The notes: generated from the letters alone by a model not told the origin. A stretch of 64,000 nt of DNA from Cyclobacteriaceae bacterium (GCA_019638355.1 JAHBTY010000002.1:1-64000), one strand, 5' to 3'; counted from the first letter of the stretch, positions 15,440-25,472 are shown. A program made the numbers and translations.

Positions 15440-16411
15440 TTACTTTTTTAATTTTGCCTTCTCTTCTTCTTCCTTGCGCCTGTCGCGCTCTATTTTGCGT
15501 TTGCTTTTACCTAGTGGGGCCAAAAAATGTTTGGGGTTATCATCAAAATGAACAGCCAGTGAGTCGAGGTTACGAAGCAAGGTATTCAGGTTTACGTAAA
15601 GCGAATCTTCGGTAATTAACTTATTGAGCGTTCCATTTCCGGAACTGATTTTATCAAAAGTCTCGCTAAGTTTCGTAACCGCTTTTTTTGCTTCGGTAAC
15701 AGTTTGATTTAACTCCAGTCGCTTAAGCGAATCAGAAAATGTTTTGAAATTGGCCAAGGTAGGTTTTAGTTCATTTAAACTTCCATTCAGGTTTTCGGCT
15801 ACCGATTTAAAACTTACCGATAAGTCCTCCACTTTTCCATTAGCAGTAATCAAGGTTTTATTCACCAGGTCGGGTGTAGTTTGAAGCTTCGCAAAAATGG
15901 CATCTAATTGTTGTGAACTTTTAGTAAGGTTATCTAATAACACATTAAACTTGCGCAACGTGGTTTGAAGGTTATCAGCCACGGGGGTGGCTGTTTCCGA
16001 CAATAAATCCAACATGCCCTTTGCAACTTCTGCCTGTAGTGTATCTTTTGCAAGTAAGGTTCGGGTTCCTTTTCCGATTGAAAGCAGGATGGATTTACCG
16101 CCTAAAAAATCGCTATTTAAAATCGCTTTGGTTGAATCGCTCAAAGCAATTTCAGAATCAATCATTAATTCTACTAATACCTTGTTCTGCTTGTTTTGTA
16201 ATATGGCTATGCGACTTACCCGGCCAACGGCAAAACCATTTATCAATACCGGATTGGATACAGCTAACTGGTCGATGTTATCATACACCACATAATATTT
16301 ATTGGTGGTGGAAAAGAAGTCGATTCCTTTTAAGAAATTGAATCCGAAATACAGGAGTACCAACGCCACGGTGGCAAAAAGCCCCACTTTAAACTCTTTA
16401 TTCTTAACCAT
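15440..16411 (-). CDS. MlaD/MCE-domain lipid transport protein
   Basis: This 323-residue protein has one N-terminal membrane anchor (LFATVALVLLYFGFNFLKG) followed by an MCE domain (YYVVYDNIDQLAVSNPVLINGFAVGRVSRI, ILNSDFLGGKSILLSIGKG). It ends in a long helical tail with repeated L-spaced heptads and a very basic terminus. MCE proteins form periplasmic hexamers that carry phospholipids between membranes. The MlaE/MlaF components are not in the window. Its ATG overlaps the stop of the amidase gene by 1 nt (TGATG), indicating translational coupling. Confidence 0.85.
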   Translation of the reverse strand: MVKNKEFKVGLFATVALVLLYFGFNFLKGIDFFSTTNKYYVVYDNIDQLAVSNPVLINGFAVGRVSRIAILQNKQNKVLVELMIDSEIALSDSTKAILNSDFLGGKSILLSIGKGTRTLLAKDTLQAEVAKGMLDLLSETATPVADNLQTTLRKFNVLLDNLTKSSQQLDAIFAKLQTTPDLVNKTLITANGKVEDLSVSFKSVAENLNGSLNELKPTLANFKTFSDSLKRLELNQTVTEAKKAVTKLSETFDKISSGNGTLNKLITEDSLYVNLNTLLRNLDSLAVHFDDNPKHFLAPLGKSKRKIERDRRKEEEEKAKLKK

Positions 16412-17196
16412 CAGTTTATCGATTCAATATCTGTTTTATAATCTTTAAAGGCGCGGTAAATGCCGGAAGCAATCAAGTCTTGTCCATTATCGCTGGCCAA
16501 AAATTCTTCTTCTTTTTTGTGCGAAAGAAATCCTGTTTCAATCAGCACACTGGGTGTTGTAGTCATCCATAAAACCAAAAAGCCGGCTTGTTTAACTCCG
16601 CGGCTATACCGGCCTACGCGGTTCTTAAACTGGTCTTCAACTTTTTGCGCAAATCGCAAACTGTTTTCCTGGTAAGCACTTTGGTTAAGTGAGAATAATA
16701 TATAAGACTCCGGACTGTTGGGGTCAAAACCTTCGTATTTCTCTTTATAGTTTTCATCCATCAGAATAACGGAGTTTTCGCGTTTGGCTACTTCAAAATT
16801 ACTATTGTCTTTATGCAGGCCCATTACAAAGGTTTCGGTACCATAAGCATTGGCACCCACAATTGAATTGGCGTGGATGCTCATAAAAAGGTCGGCCTTA
16901 TTTTTATTGGCTACATCGGCCCGGTTCTGAAAATCTACGTACTTATCGGTTTTACGGGTATAAAGTACGTTTACACCGGGTATATTTTCTTCGATGTACT
17001 TACCCGTTTTAAGTGCAATTTTAAGCACCACGTCTTTCTCTTGCGCAAATTTACCAATGGTGCCCGGGTCTTTGCCGCCATGGCCGGCATCAATTACCAC
17101 GGTGCGCACTTTAAATTTTTTCTGATTGTTCTGGAACGAGAACAATGGCAGCGAAGCCAATGCGGAAGACTTCAGGATAAACTCTCTTCTTTTCAT
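16411..17196 (-). CDS. N-acetylmuramoyl-L-alanine amidase (Amidase_3)
   Basis: This 261-residue zinc amidase cleaves peptidoglycan stem peptides from MurNAc during cell separation or turnover. The signal peptide carries a twin Arg (MKRREFILKSSALASLPLFS), so Tat export is possible. The catalytic domain shows VVIDAGHGGKDPGTIG (His ligand), AQEKDVVLKIA (Glu ligand), LFMSIHANS (His ligand) and VLIETGFLSHKKEE (catalytic Glu). All are intact. It is the first gene of a minus-strand run and is divergent from the LptD-like gene, with about 185 bp between start codons. Confidence 0.9.
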   Translation of the reverse strand: MKRREFILKSSALASLPLFSFQNNQKKFKVRTVVIDAGHGGKDPGTIGKFAQEKDVVLKIALKTGKYIEENIPGVNVLYTRKTDKYVDFQNRADVANKNKADLFMSIHANSIVGANAYGTETFVMGLHKDNSNFEVAKRENSVILMDENYKEKYEGFDPNSPESYILFSLNQSAYQENSLRFAQKVEDQFKNRVGRYSRGVKQAGFLVLWMTTTPSVLIETGFLSHKKEEEFLASDNGQDLIASGIYRAFKDYKTDIESIN

Positions 17197-17382
17197 ACCG
17201 GTTGGGTTATTAACAGGCCAGAAATTAAGTTTAGCAAGGTTATTGCTCTTAGCACGGACTTGATTCTGATATTATTCACTGGCTTTCCTATGTCTGGAGT
17301 ATTTGCAATAACTTTACGCAAAGTTGTGAATTTTTCACTAAAAGCTAAACCCCTGGGTTTCAAGCAGGGATCAAAGGATGTT

Positions 17383-20130
17383 GTGATACGCATAGTTTTC
17401 TGTTCTTTATTTCTATTAGCAGTTAGTAGCAGCTTTAGCCAGGAGCGCCCCATACGCACCCCGGCAGCTTTGCCTGTGCGGCAAGATTCGATCCAAAAAC
17501 CTTCGAGCCGATTTCCAGCCGATACTACCCGCAACAAAGCCGACTCCCTAAACCGCCCGCAACCCAAAAGCGATATTGAAACAACTATTACCTATTCGGC
17601 CCGCGACTCAATAAATTCTAACCTTCAAAATAAAATTATAAAACTGTATGGCGATGCCCATGTAAAATACGGAGACATAGAACTGCAAGCCGAAGAAATT
17701 GTTATTGACTACGAAAAATCTACCATTACTGCACATAGCCGGGCCGACTCTACCGGGCGCCACATCGGGTATCCTATATTTACAAACGGAGGCGAAAAAT
17801 ATGAAACCAAAGACATGCTGTATAATTTTAAAACCCGCAAAGCGAAAATTACCGAAGTGGTAACCAAGCAAGGCGATGGGTTTTTACATGGTGAGGTAGT
17901 TTATAAAAATGAAAAGAATGAATTATTTACTATTGGCAATGCTTACACCACGTGCGATCTGGCCCATCCGCACTTTCGCATCATCTCCAAAAAGGTAAAA
18001 GCTATTCCGGGCGATAAAATGGTATCGGGTCCATTCTATATGGAGTTCAATGATGTACCTACTCCATTGGGTTTTGCATTCGGTATTTTTCCGGCTCCCA
18101 AAAAAAGTGCCTCCGGAATTCTGGTACCCAGCTATGGTGAGGAACGCAGGCGTGGTTTCTTTTTGCGACAAGGCGGATATTTTTTTGATGTAAGTGAATA
18201 TATGAAAGTTGCCCTTACGGGCGATGTGTATTCAAAAGGTGGCAGTGCCATAACATTAAACAGCAACTATAATAAACGTTACTATCATACCGGCTCTTTT
18301 AATTTTACATTTACCAATAACGTTAACAACGATCGGATTGAATCGCCCACCAAATCGAAAGACTTCAGGCTAAGTTGGAGCCATAGCCCACAAACAAAAG
18401 GCACCGGAAGATTTTCAGCATCGGTAAATGCTGCCAGTTCAAGTTACAATACGAATAACTTTTTGGGTGTTAACTCCAACTTTCAGTCCACACGCATCGA
18501 TCAAACAACCCAAAACCTAAGCTCCAACATCAACTATAACAAAACGTTTCCGGGTACACCATTTAGCCTGGGGCTTAACTTGCGCCACAATCAAAACCTG
18601 GGCACCAGGCAAGTTGATTTACCCTTGCCCGATATGAGTTTTAACGTAAACAACATTTATCCCTTTAAAAAGCTGGAGAGTCTGTTTTTGCAAAACCTGA
18701 ATGTGCGGTATTCCATGAATGGTACCAATCAACTTACTAACAACCTGGGGCGCATTCGGATTGATCAAAATGCAATTTTGCAAGACAGCATTGCACCGTT
18801 TACATTTGAAAATCTGCCGTTGTTTCTGCGGAACTCCAAAAAAGGTATTCGGCACAATGTTCCGATCAGCACATCCTTTCGGGCTTTCAAATTTTTTACC
18901 ATCAGCCCAAATTTAAGTTATGATGAACGCTGGTATTTCGACAAGTTAGACTGGACCTACATCGACTCAACCCGCACGTTTGTATCTTCTAAAGTGCAAG
19001 GATTTAATCGCGTTTACAATTATAGTGGTGGTGTAAGCATGACAACCCGGATTTATGGTACCTATGTATCAAAAAATCCAAACAGCAGCATCCGGGCGTT
19101 TCGCCACGTTATCAATCCATCAGTTGGATATTCGTTTCAGCCCGACTTCGCTACCGCAAAATATGATTACTACCAACGCTTTGTAACTACCGATGGTGCA
19201 GGCAACCAAACGGTGCAATACAAGGCCCGGCATGAAGGCTACTTGTATGGAACAGCCGGGCAAGGCCGAAGTAGTTCCATGAGTTTTAGCATTAATAACA
19301 ATGTAGAAATGAAAGTGCGGAATGCCAAAGATACAGTAGATCGGAAGATTGCCTTGTTCAATACACTATCGTTAGGATCGTCTTATAATTTTTTAGCCGA
19401 ATCGTTTCGGTTGGCACCCATTGGTTTGGCAGCCAATACGAATATCCTTCAAGATAAAATTAACCTCAACTTTAGCGCAACACTGGATCCCTATCAATAC
19501 CGCATGGTAATTACCGACTATACAGTGGAGGGGTGCGTAGGCTGTATAATAGACCGCAATGCTTATGAAGGCGATCCGGCTTTACTCATTCCGGTTTATT
19601 CCGAAAAAAGAATAGATGCCTATGCCTGGAATGCCGGCAAAATTGGCCGCATAACCCGGGCTAACTTTGCGTTTAGTACCAACCTGAATCCGAAAGGCCA
19701 AAAAAGCGATAACTCCACCCGTGATAAAATTGGAAAATCAGAAATGAGTGAAAGCGATAAAAAATTTCTGATGCAAAATCCCGATGCCTATGTTGATTTT
19801 TCAGTACCCTGGAACCTGCGCATTAGCTACAACGTGGATTATACCCACAACGAAAATCAATCGCCTACCATAACACAGGCCGCCCGGTTTAATGGCGATA
19901 TATCGTTAACCGATAAATGGAAGATCACCTACAACTCAGGCTACGATTTCCAAAACAAGGAGTTTACACAAACTCAAATTGGTATTAACCGCGATTTGCA
20001 TTGCTGGCAAATGAGCTTGGGCTGGACCCCATTTGGGAGATTCCAATCCTACAATTTTTCGATTGGTGTGAAGTCTGCGCTATTGCGCGATCTGAAGTTG
20101 GACAGGCAACGGAACTTCTTTGATAATTAG
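17383..20130 (+). CDS. LptD-like outer-membrane LPS assembly protein
   Basis: This protein of about 915 residues has a signal peptide (IRIVFCSLFLLAVSSSFSQ), an OstA/LptA-like domain (LQNKIIKLYGDAHVKYGDIE, LQAEEIVIDYEKSTITAHSR) and a large beta-barrel with alternating aromatic strands. Bacteroidota LptD homologues insert lipopolysaccharide into the outer leaflet. The GTG at 17383 was chosen because it directly precedes the signal peptide and has AAGGA 4 nt before it. An ATG at 17290 would add 31 poorly hydrophobic residues, and any start further upstream would lie antisense to the amidase gene. The missing canonical LptD cysteine pattern keeps the symbol uncertain. Confidence 0.8.
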   Translation: MIRIVFCSLFLLAVSSSFSQERPIRTPAALPVRQDSIQKPSSRFPADTTRNKADSLNRPQPKSDIETTITYSARDSINSNLQNKIIKLYGDAHVKYGDIELQAEEIVIDYEKSTITAHSRADSTGRHIGYPIFTNGGEKYETKDMLYNFKTRKAKITEVVTKQGDGFLHGEVVYKNEKNELFTIGNAYTTCDLAHPHFRIISKKVKAIPGDKMVSGPFYMEFNDVPTPLGFAFGIFPAPKKSASGILVPSYGEERRRGFFLRQGGYFFDVSEYMKVALTGDVYSKGGSAITLNSNYNKRYYHTGSFNFTFTNNVNNDRIESPTKSKDFRLSWSHSPQTKGTGRFSASVNAASSSYNTNNFLGVNSNFQSTRIDQTTQNLSSNINYNKTFPGTPFSLGLNLRHNQNLGTRQVDLPLPDMSFNVNNIYPFKKLESLFLQNLNVRYSMNGTNQLTNNLGRIRIDQNAILQDSIAPFTFENLPLFLRNSKKGIRHNVPISTSFRAFKFFTISPNLSYDERWYFDKLDWTYIDSTRTFVSSKVQGFNRVYNYSGGVSMTTRIYGTYVSKNPNSSIRAFRHVINPSVGYSFQPDFATAKYDYYQRFVTTDGAGNQTVQYKARHEGYLYGTAGQGRSSSMSFSINNNVEMKVRNAKDTVDRKIALFNTLSLGSSYNFLAESFRLAPIGLAANTNILQDKINLNFSATLDPYQYRMVITDYTVEGCVGCIIDRNAYEGDPALLIPVYSEKRIDAYAWNAGKIGRITRANFAFSTNLNPKGQKSDNSTRDKIGKSEMSESDKKFLMQNPDAYVDFSVPWNLRISYNVDYTHNENQSPTITQAARFNGDISLTDKWKITYNSGYDFQNKEFTQTQIGINRDLHCWQMSLGWTPFGRFQSYNFSIGVKSALLRDLKLDRQRNFFDN

Positions 20131-20212
20131 AAACTTATTGGATAGATTTTAATATTCACGATTTTATCTTCATGGCATTGTTATTGTGTATGAGAACAAT
20201 AAACCAAAAGCT

Positions 20213-20864
20213 ATGAAAACAAAATTTACAATCCTCCTTAGTCTTGTAACCATCATTAGTTACTGTCAGGATTTACCTGATCTAAAAAATTACAAAACAG
20301 ATATTGGCTTCAATACCAGTTTCATTTTCGATGGGTTTTTTTTCTTCAGGCCCCACACCCTTTGAATTAATGTTGAAAAAGCAAAAAACTTCAAATACAG
20401 CCCTTAGGTTTGGTGGTAACGTTTACATTTATTCATCCACTTCAACAGGAGCTTACCTTCCCGGTTATACAAGTGGTTCTAACTACACGATTAGAGCATT
20501 TGCCGGCAAAGAGAAACAAGAACAAATTACTAAGCATTGGATTTTTTATTATGGTGGTGATGTAGGTGCCTCCTATCTCTACACCTACAATGGATATGCT
20601 AACAATCTGGTGATAAGCAATGAATCAACGAATTCTGAAATCGGTGGTTTCTTAACTCCGTTTTTAGGAGTTCGTTTTCAAATTAATGAACGCATTTATG
20701 TTTCTACGGAAGCATCGCTGCAAGCCACCTATGCAAAAAGGATTGCAACCTGGAAAACTTATGATAGCAATGGCTTTCTGGATACCGAAGCGGAAAACAA
20801 GTTTAATAACTTTAGTTTCAATCTAAGACCAGCAGCTGGCCTCTTTTTCTTCTACAGATTTTAA
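20213..20864 (+). pseudogene. Outer-membrane beta-barrel-like protein, frameshifted in poly-T run
   Basis: From ATG 20213 one frame gives a signal peptide (MKTKFTILLSLVTIISYCQ) and TDIGFNTSFIFDGF, then ends a few codons after a run of eight T at about 20335-20342. The rest of the protein continues in the next frame (SSGPTPFELMLKK...RPAAGLFFFYRF). Removing one T joins them into a 216-residue protein with a typical secreted barrel ending in an aromatic residue. A seven-T run would read Gly-Phe-Phe-Ser-Ser without a break. The frameshift may be a real slipped-strand change or an assembly error in the homopolymer. Downstream barrel strands look intact. Confidence 0.7.
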
Positions 20865-20865
20865 T

Positions 20866-22596
20866 CTACTTCAACCAACCCTCAATCTCTTGCAAAGTTG
20901 GATTCTGCACAGCATCCAACTTTAATTTTTTTCGCATACCCGGTATGTCGTTAAAGAGCTTGGTTGCTTTCATTCCTTTTAGTTGTTCCACGGTATGCAC
21001 GCCCAACTTTTGAAGAATGGGCAACAATTCGGCACGCACGCCAAGTGTTATAAAATCAGCTTCGGTACTGGCTTCGGCTTTCTTCTCGGGCTTCATCTGT
21101 GGAAAGAAGATTACATCCTGAATAGAAGGTGAATTTGTCATTACCATTGAAAGGCGGTCGATACCAATTCCCAAACCGGCTGTTGGTGGCATACCATATT
21201 CCAGTGCTCGTAAAAAATCTTCATCCAGGGTCATGGCTTCCTCATCGCCACGTTTGCCCAATTCTAATTGCTCTTCAAACCGTTCGCGCTGATCGAGCGG
21301 ATCGTTCAACTCCGAAAATGAATTACAGATTTCTTTGCGGTTACAAATCGCCTCAAAGCGTTCAACCAATCCGGGCTTACTGCGATGTTTCTTCGCCAGA
21401 GGTGACATCTCCAACGGATAATCCGTAATGAAAGTGGGTTGAATCAAATTCGGCTCGCACTTCTCACCAAAAATCTGGTCAATCAATTTTCCTTTACCCA
21501 TGGTGTTGTCCATCGGCACCTGAAGTTTTTTGCACGTTTCGCGCAAAGCAGCTTCATCCATTTCTGAAATATCAATACCTGTAAAATGTAGAATAGCCTC
21601 GTACATGGTAAAGCGTTTCCAGGGACGTTTAAAGTCAATCAGGTTCTCACCCACTTTTACTTCGGTAGTGCCATGCAGATCAAGCGCAACTTTCTCAATC
21701 ATTTCCTCCACCAGGTTCATCATCCAGTAGTAATCTTTATAGGCAACGTATAATTCTACCTGCGTAAACTCCGGGTTGTGAAAGCGCGACATACCTTCGT
21801 TGCGGAAATCTTTCGAAAATTCATACACACCATTAAAGCCACCCACAATCAAACGCTTTAGGTATAACTCATTTGCGATGCGCAAATACAAAGTCATATC
21901 CAGTGTATTGTGATGTGTTTTAAAAGGCTTGGCCGCAGCACCGCCATACAAAGGTTGCAAAATAGGTGTTTCTACCTCCAGATAACCTTTGTTGTTCAGG
22001 TACTCGCGCATGGAGTTAACCAGTTTGGTGCGCTTAATGAATGCATCGCGTACATGCGGATTTACTACAAGATCGACATACCGCTGCCGATACCGTTGTT
22101 CAGGATCGGTAAAGGCATCGTGCAACGTAACATTTCCTTGCTCGTCTTTGGTTTCTTTTACAACAGGCAATGGCTTCAACGACTTGGATAAAATGGTGAA
22201 GCTGGTAACGTGAATGGAAATTTCACCGGTTTGGGTAGTGAACACATAACCTTTCACACCAATAATATCACCTATGTCTAATAACTTTTTGAAAACAGTA
22301 TTGTACAAGGTTTTGTCTTCACCGGGGCAAAGATCATCTCTGCGGAAATACACCTGAATGCGACCGCTCTCATCCTGCAGTTCGGCAAACGAAGCATTGC
22401 CCATAACCCTGCGCGACATAATACGCCCTGCAATGGATACATCCTTAAACTCAATTTTCTGATTCGGATAATGGGTATGAATATCCTGTGCGGAAGTGTT
22501 TACTTCAAATAATTCGGCCGGGTATGGATTGATTCCCAATTTGATCAATTCCTGAAGGCTTTGTCTGCGGATAAGTTCTTGTTCGCTCAATTGCAT
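20866..22596 (-). CDS. lysS: Lysyl-tRNA synthetase, class II
   Basis: This 576-residue enzyme charges tRNA-Lys. It has an OB-fold anticodon-binding domain (about residues 50-160; [20 protein letters not shown]), class II motif 2 ([20 protein letters not shown]) and motif 3 ([11 protein letters not shown]). The [12 protein letters not shown] motif contacts lysine. The roughly 70-residue C-terminal extension after the catalytic domain ([20 protein letters not shown]), beyond the usual 500 residues, is helix-hairpin-like and recurs in Bacteroidota enzymes. Its promoter -7 box is just upstream. It converges with the frameshifted barrel gene, 1 bp apart. Confidence 0.96.
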   Translation of the reverse strand: MQLSEQELIRRQSLQELIKLGINPYPAELFEVNTSAQDIHTHYPNQKIEFKDVSIAGRIMSRRVMGNASFAELQDESGRIQVYFRRDDLCPGEDKTLYNTVFKKLLDIGDIIGVKGYVFTTQTGEISIHVTSFTILSKSLKPLPVVKETKDEQGNVTLHDAFTDPEQRYRQRYVDLVVNPHVRDAFIKRTKLVNSMREYLNNKGYLEVETPILQPLYGGAAAKPFKTHHNTLDMTLYLRIANELYLKRLIVGGFNGVYEFSKDFRNEGMSRFHNPEFTQVELYVAYKDYYWMMNLVEEMIEKVALDLHGTTEVKVGENLIDFKRPWKRFTMYEAILHFTGIDISEMDEAALRETCKKLQVPMDNTMGKGKLIDQIFGEKCEPNLIQPTFITDYPLEMSPLAKKHRSKPGLVERFEAICNRKEICNSFSELNDPLDQRERFEEQLELGKRGDEEAMTLDEDFLRALEYGMPPTAGLGIGIDRLSMVMTNSPSIQDVIFFPQMKPEKKAEASTEADFITLGVRAELLPILQKLGVHTVEQLKGMKATKLFNDIPGMRKKLKLDAVQNPTLQEIEGWLK

Positions 22597-22619
22597 GGTT
22601 CTGAAACTAAAATGAAGGG

Positions 22620-22627
22620 CAAAGTTA
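22620..22627 (-). promoter_or_regulatory. -7 box upstream of lysS
   Basis: The minus strand reads TAACTTTG here, matching TAnnTTTG, 23 nt before the lysS ATG. No clear TTTG -33 box is visible at the expected distance, so the promoter is only half supported. Confidence 0.4.
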
Positions 22628-22644
22628 ATAGAACCTGTTAGAGT

Positions 22645-22731
22645 TCCCAGTTACCGGTTACCAGTTTCAGGTTGCCCGTTTCCTGGAATCAGAAAAAATA
22701 CTCGCTGAAAACTTTGCCTACCGCGTACTGC
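22645..22731. repeat. Degenerate short palindromic repeats (CCAGTTACCGGTTACCAG type)
   Basis: The stretch begins CCAGTTACCGGTTACCAG, continues as a run of CAGG/TTGCC/CCTGG variants and ends GCCTACCGCGTACTGCCTAC just before the proline dehydrogenase stop. The same vocabulary recurs upstream of that gene at 23945-24118. It does not code. It looks like a decayed dispersed intergenic repeat. Confidence 0.5.
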
Positions 22732-23919
22732 CTACTGCTTACTTGTGTTTCTGCGTGCTATCTCTTTCCTGATCAGCGTAAGCTCGCGGCTGCTTTGCCC
22801 GGCAACGGAAGTATTCTCTTCGGCTCTGCGGATTAAATAGGGCATCACTAATTCCACTGGGCCGTAGGGTACATACTTGGCAACATTGTAGCCCGCTTTG
22901 GCAAGATTAAACGAAATATTATCGCTCATGCCCAGCAGTTGCGCAAACCAAATTCGGTTGTCGTTATTTTTAACTCCATGTTTTTCCATCAGCACGGTTA
23001 AGTACTGATTGCTGTATTCGTTGTGCGAACCGCACACCAGGCTTATGCGTTGTTTGTTATCCAAACAAAAAGCTAATGACTTATTGAATGCATCATCGGT
23101 GGCTTGCTTGGTGGGCCAGATCGGGTTTTCATAGCCCATTTTTTCAGCCCGGGCAGCTTCTTTTTCCATGTAAGCACCGCGCACCATTTTTACCCCGAGG
23201 TAGTAATTGTGCATGGCTGCATCGTGGAATGCGTTTCGCAAATTATCGGGCATATCTTTTCGATACATCTGAAACGTATTGAAAACAATTGCCTGCTTCT
23301 GGTTGTACTTGCGCATCATTTCGCGCGCTATATCATCAATCGGGTTTTGAATCCAACTGTCTTCGGCATCAATCATTACCGGCACGTTGTATTCAAAGGC
23401 CCTTGCACAAATACGCTCCACACGATCATGAAAATGCTGAAAGGCTTCTTGCTCTTGTACGTCTAAAGTTTGTTTGCTTTGTACCTTTTCCAATAGCGGC
23501 ATGGTAGCCAGCCCCGTACATTTAAAAACCGTAAACGGAATAGCGGGATTATTTTTAGCCTTTTCAACAGTTTTAAGAATCTCTTCGGTGGTGTGATCAA
23601 ATCCATCCTCATCGTGCGCACCTTCGGCCGAAAAATCGAGGATAGCACCTACATGAAAGCGATTCAAGGTTTGGATGGTACGATCACTTTCATCGATGGT
23701 TTCGCCTCCGCAAAAATGTTCGAAAACCGTGGTGCGAATCAATCCCTTTATCGGAAGCTTAAGTGCCAATCCAGCTTTAGCCAATCCAGTAGCAATACTG
23801 GAAATCCACGGGTGATTAACCAACGAGAAAATAAAATGCGCCTTCTTTAATTCCTTGTCGGACTTATACGAAAATGCTACTGCGGTATCGTCAAAATGAA
23901 TTTGGGGTCGAATGTCCAT
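22732..23919 (-). CDS. Proline dehydrogenase (monofunctional)
   Basis: This 395-residue FAD enzyme oxidises proline to pyrroline-5-carboxylate. It shows the TIM-barrel signature motifs FTVFKCTGLATMPLLEKV, VMIDAEDSWIQNPIDD (substrate-binding Asp), NTFQMYRKDMPDNLR, GVKMVRGAYMEKE (key Arg) and SHNEYSNQYL. Length fits the short PutA-type enzyme found in Bacteroidota rather than the bifunctional PutA. The ATG at 23919 is the first conserved residue position; an ATG 60 nt upstream adds translated repeat DNA. Upstream lies a TATATTTG -7 box. It is divergent from aroB, separated by about 240 bp. Confidence 0.9.
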   Translation of the reverse strand: MDIRPQIHFDDTAVAFSYKSDKELKKAHFIFSLVNHPWISSIATGLAKAGLALKLPIKGLIRTTVFEHFCGGETIDESDRTIQTLNRFHVGAILDFSAEGAHDEDGFDHTTEEILKTVEKAKNNPAIPFTVFKCTGLATMPLLEKVQSKQTLDVQEQEAFQHFHDRVERICARAFEYNVPVMIDAEDSWIQNPIDDIAREMMRKYNQKQAIVFNTFQMYRKDMPDNLRNAFHDAAMHNYYLGVKMVRGAYMEKEAARAEKMGYENPIWPTKQATDDAFNKSLAFCLDNKQRISLVCGSHNEYSNQYLTVLMEKHGVKNNDNRIWFAQLLGMSDNISFNLAKAGYNVAKYVPYGPVELVMPYLIRRAEENTSVAGQSSRELTLIRKEIARRNTSKQ

Positions 23920-23936
23920 AGTGTGTAAATCGGCTG

Positions 23937-23944
23937 CAAATATA
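23937..23944 (-). promoter_or_regulatory. -7 box upstream of proline dehydrogenase
   Basis: TATATTTG on the minus strand matches TAnnTTTG. The expected -33 TTTG lies within degenerate CAGTTACCGG repeat DNA and reads CTGG rather than TTTG, so this is a partial match. The transcription start would be about 23930, ten nucleotides before the start codon. Confidence 0.45.
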
Positions 23945-24118
23945 CCAGTTACCGGATACCAGAAGCCAGTAACCCGCAACGATATGCTTTAATTTCAAAA
24001 CTCAGTAAAAACTCCGGTAAGAACATAATGTTTTGTATCTACGGCATTTTTTAACAGTATCTGTAGTCAGAAATCAATCTGGCCAGAAACAAGAAACCAG
24101 CAACCAGCACCATAACTA
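23945..24118. repeat. Degenerate intergenic repeat tract
   Basis: The sequence contains CCAGTTACCGGATACCAG, AGCCAGTAACCCGC and, after a gap, CCAGAAACAAGAAACCAGC. It shares its word set with 22645-22731. The segment between (about 23980-24080) shows nothing recognisable. No small ORF with a convincing start is present. Confidence 0.45.
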
Positions 24119-24162
24119 AAACTTCTGCATTTAATTGCCGTATTTTGGTGCGAAGATTTGAT

Positions 24163-25197
24163 ATGCCACAGATTGTTATCCGGCAGCAACCAACAGAACT
24201 GATTGCCGAATTTTTTGCTCGTATTACCTATTCGCAGGTTGTTGTACTTGCCGATGAAAATACAGCGCAGTTTTGTTACCCCCTTATTCAGGCAGCTATT
24301 CCTGAACACCAGCGTATAACTATTAAAGCAGGTGAAGAACAAAAGACACTGGAAACCTGCCAGCAGGTATGGGAACAATTGACCAACCTGAAACTGGACA
24401 GGCACAGCCTTATAATAATTCTGGGTGGCGGTGTTTTAGGCGATATGGGTGGATTTTGTGCGGCTACCTACAAACGCGGAATCGATTTTGTACTAATGCC
24501 TACCACCTTGCTGGCTCAGGCCGATGCCAGCGTGGGCGGTAAGTTGGGCATCGACTTTATGGGGTATAAAAATCACATCGGAGTTTTTTGCGAACCACAA
24601 GCTACGCTTATCAGCCCCGCATTTCTTAAGACTTTACCTGAGCGGGAATTACGATCAGGCTTTGCCGAAGTGATTAAACATTGCATTATATCAGATAAAG
24701 TTACGTGGGATACCCTGCGTAAAAAAAATGTTGCCGATCAAGATTGGGAAACGCTACTGGCACATTCGGTTGACTTTAAGCGCGGGGTTGTGGCCACCGA
24801 TCCGAAAGAAAAAGGACTGCGTAAAATTCTGAACTTCGGCCACACCATTGGCCATGCTGTAGAGAGCTATTACCTGCAAAGTGGCAATCGCATTTTTCAT
24901 GGAGAAGCCATTGCCATTGGCATGGTTGCCGAAGCCGCTATAGCAACTTCTAAAAATCTGCTAAAAAACTCTGAGCGCGATGAAATTACTGCCTATCTAA
25001 AAATCACTTACCCACATATAACCATACCGGCTAATAGAAAAATTATTTTCGACTTTATGCTACAGGACAAAAAAAATAAAGGCAATAAAATTTTAATGGC
25101 CCTGCCGGAAGGAATAGGCAAAGCCCGCTGGGATGTAGAAGTTACCCGCGAGGAAATAAACTCCGCGCTCGATTTTTATCAATCGGTTTATACATAG
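24163..25197 (+). CDS. aroB: 3-dehydroquinate synthase
   Basis: This 344-residue enzyme is the second step of the shikimate pathway (DAHP to 3-dehydroquinate), requiring NAD and a metal. The NAD site is GGGVLGDMGGFCAATYKRG. Metal and substrate residues are in LRSGFAEVIKH (Glu), LNFGHTIGHAVE (His) and FHGEAIAIGM (His); the DASVGGKLGIDF motif is present. The ATG at 24163 begins the conserved region; 18 nt upstream is an alternative start. The gene is followed by a small YtxH gene in the opposite orientation and then aroA, so two shikimate genes lie within 2.6 kb. Confidence 0.96.
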   Translation: MPQIVIRQQPTELIAEFFARITYSQVVVLADENTAQFCYPLIQAAIPEHQRITIKAGEEQKTLETCQQVWEQLTNLKLDRHSLIIILGGGVLGDMGGFCAATYKRGIDFVLMPTTLLAQADASVGGKLGIDFMGYKNHIGVFCEPQATLISPAFLKTLPERELRSGFAEVIKHCIISDKVTWDTLRKKNVADQDWETLLAHSVDFKRGVVATDPKEKGLRKILNFGHTIGHAVESYYLQSGNRIFHGEAIAIGMVAEAAIATSKNLLKNSERDEITAYLKITYPHITIPANRKIIFDFMLQDKKNKGNKILMALPEGIGKARWDVEVTREEINSALDFYQSVYT

Positions 25198-25376
25198 TGC
25201 ACGTCAGATTCTTCAGCCGGTGCCTTCTTCTTGTTAATTGCTTGCTTCAGGTCTTCAGCTTTTTTAGAAACAAATTCCTTGGTCTTTTTTCCCCGATCGC
25301 CCGTTAGCAGCCAGGCAGCCAGCAGTGCTCCACCGGCTACCCCTAATCCGATCATTACTTTTTTAGTCGTTGTCAT
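25188..25376 (-). CDS. YtxH-like small membrane protein
   Basis: This 62-residue protein has one N-terminal membrane helix (VMIGLGVAGGALLAAWLLTG) followed by a charged helical tail (KTKEFVSKKAEDLKQAINKK). That is the YtxH/general-stress layout: a Gly-rich helix, an SDRGKKTKE-type junction and amphipathic repeats. Its last codons overlap the aroB 3' end by 10 bp on the opposite strand. Function in this group is unknown; Bacillus YtxH is a stress protein. Confidence 0.75.
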   Translation of the reverse strand: MTTTKKVMIGLGVAGGALLAAWLLTGDRGKKTKEFVSKKAEDLKQAINKKKAPAEESDVHYV

Positions 25377-25472
25377 ACTATTACAAACTCTGTTTCAAAT
25401 TAAAATGTTTCAACGGCTCATAAAAATCTAACATTAAAATTATTTTTAACACTCATTTAACGTTCAACGGTT

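Noticed and set aside
16873-17382. Upstream extension of the LptD-like reading frame by 170 codons
   Set aside because: It lies antisense to the amidase coding region and precedes the signal peptide.
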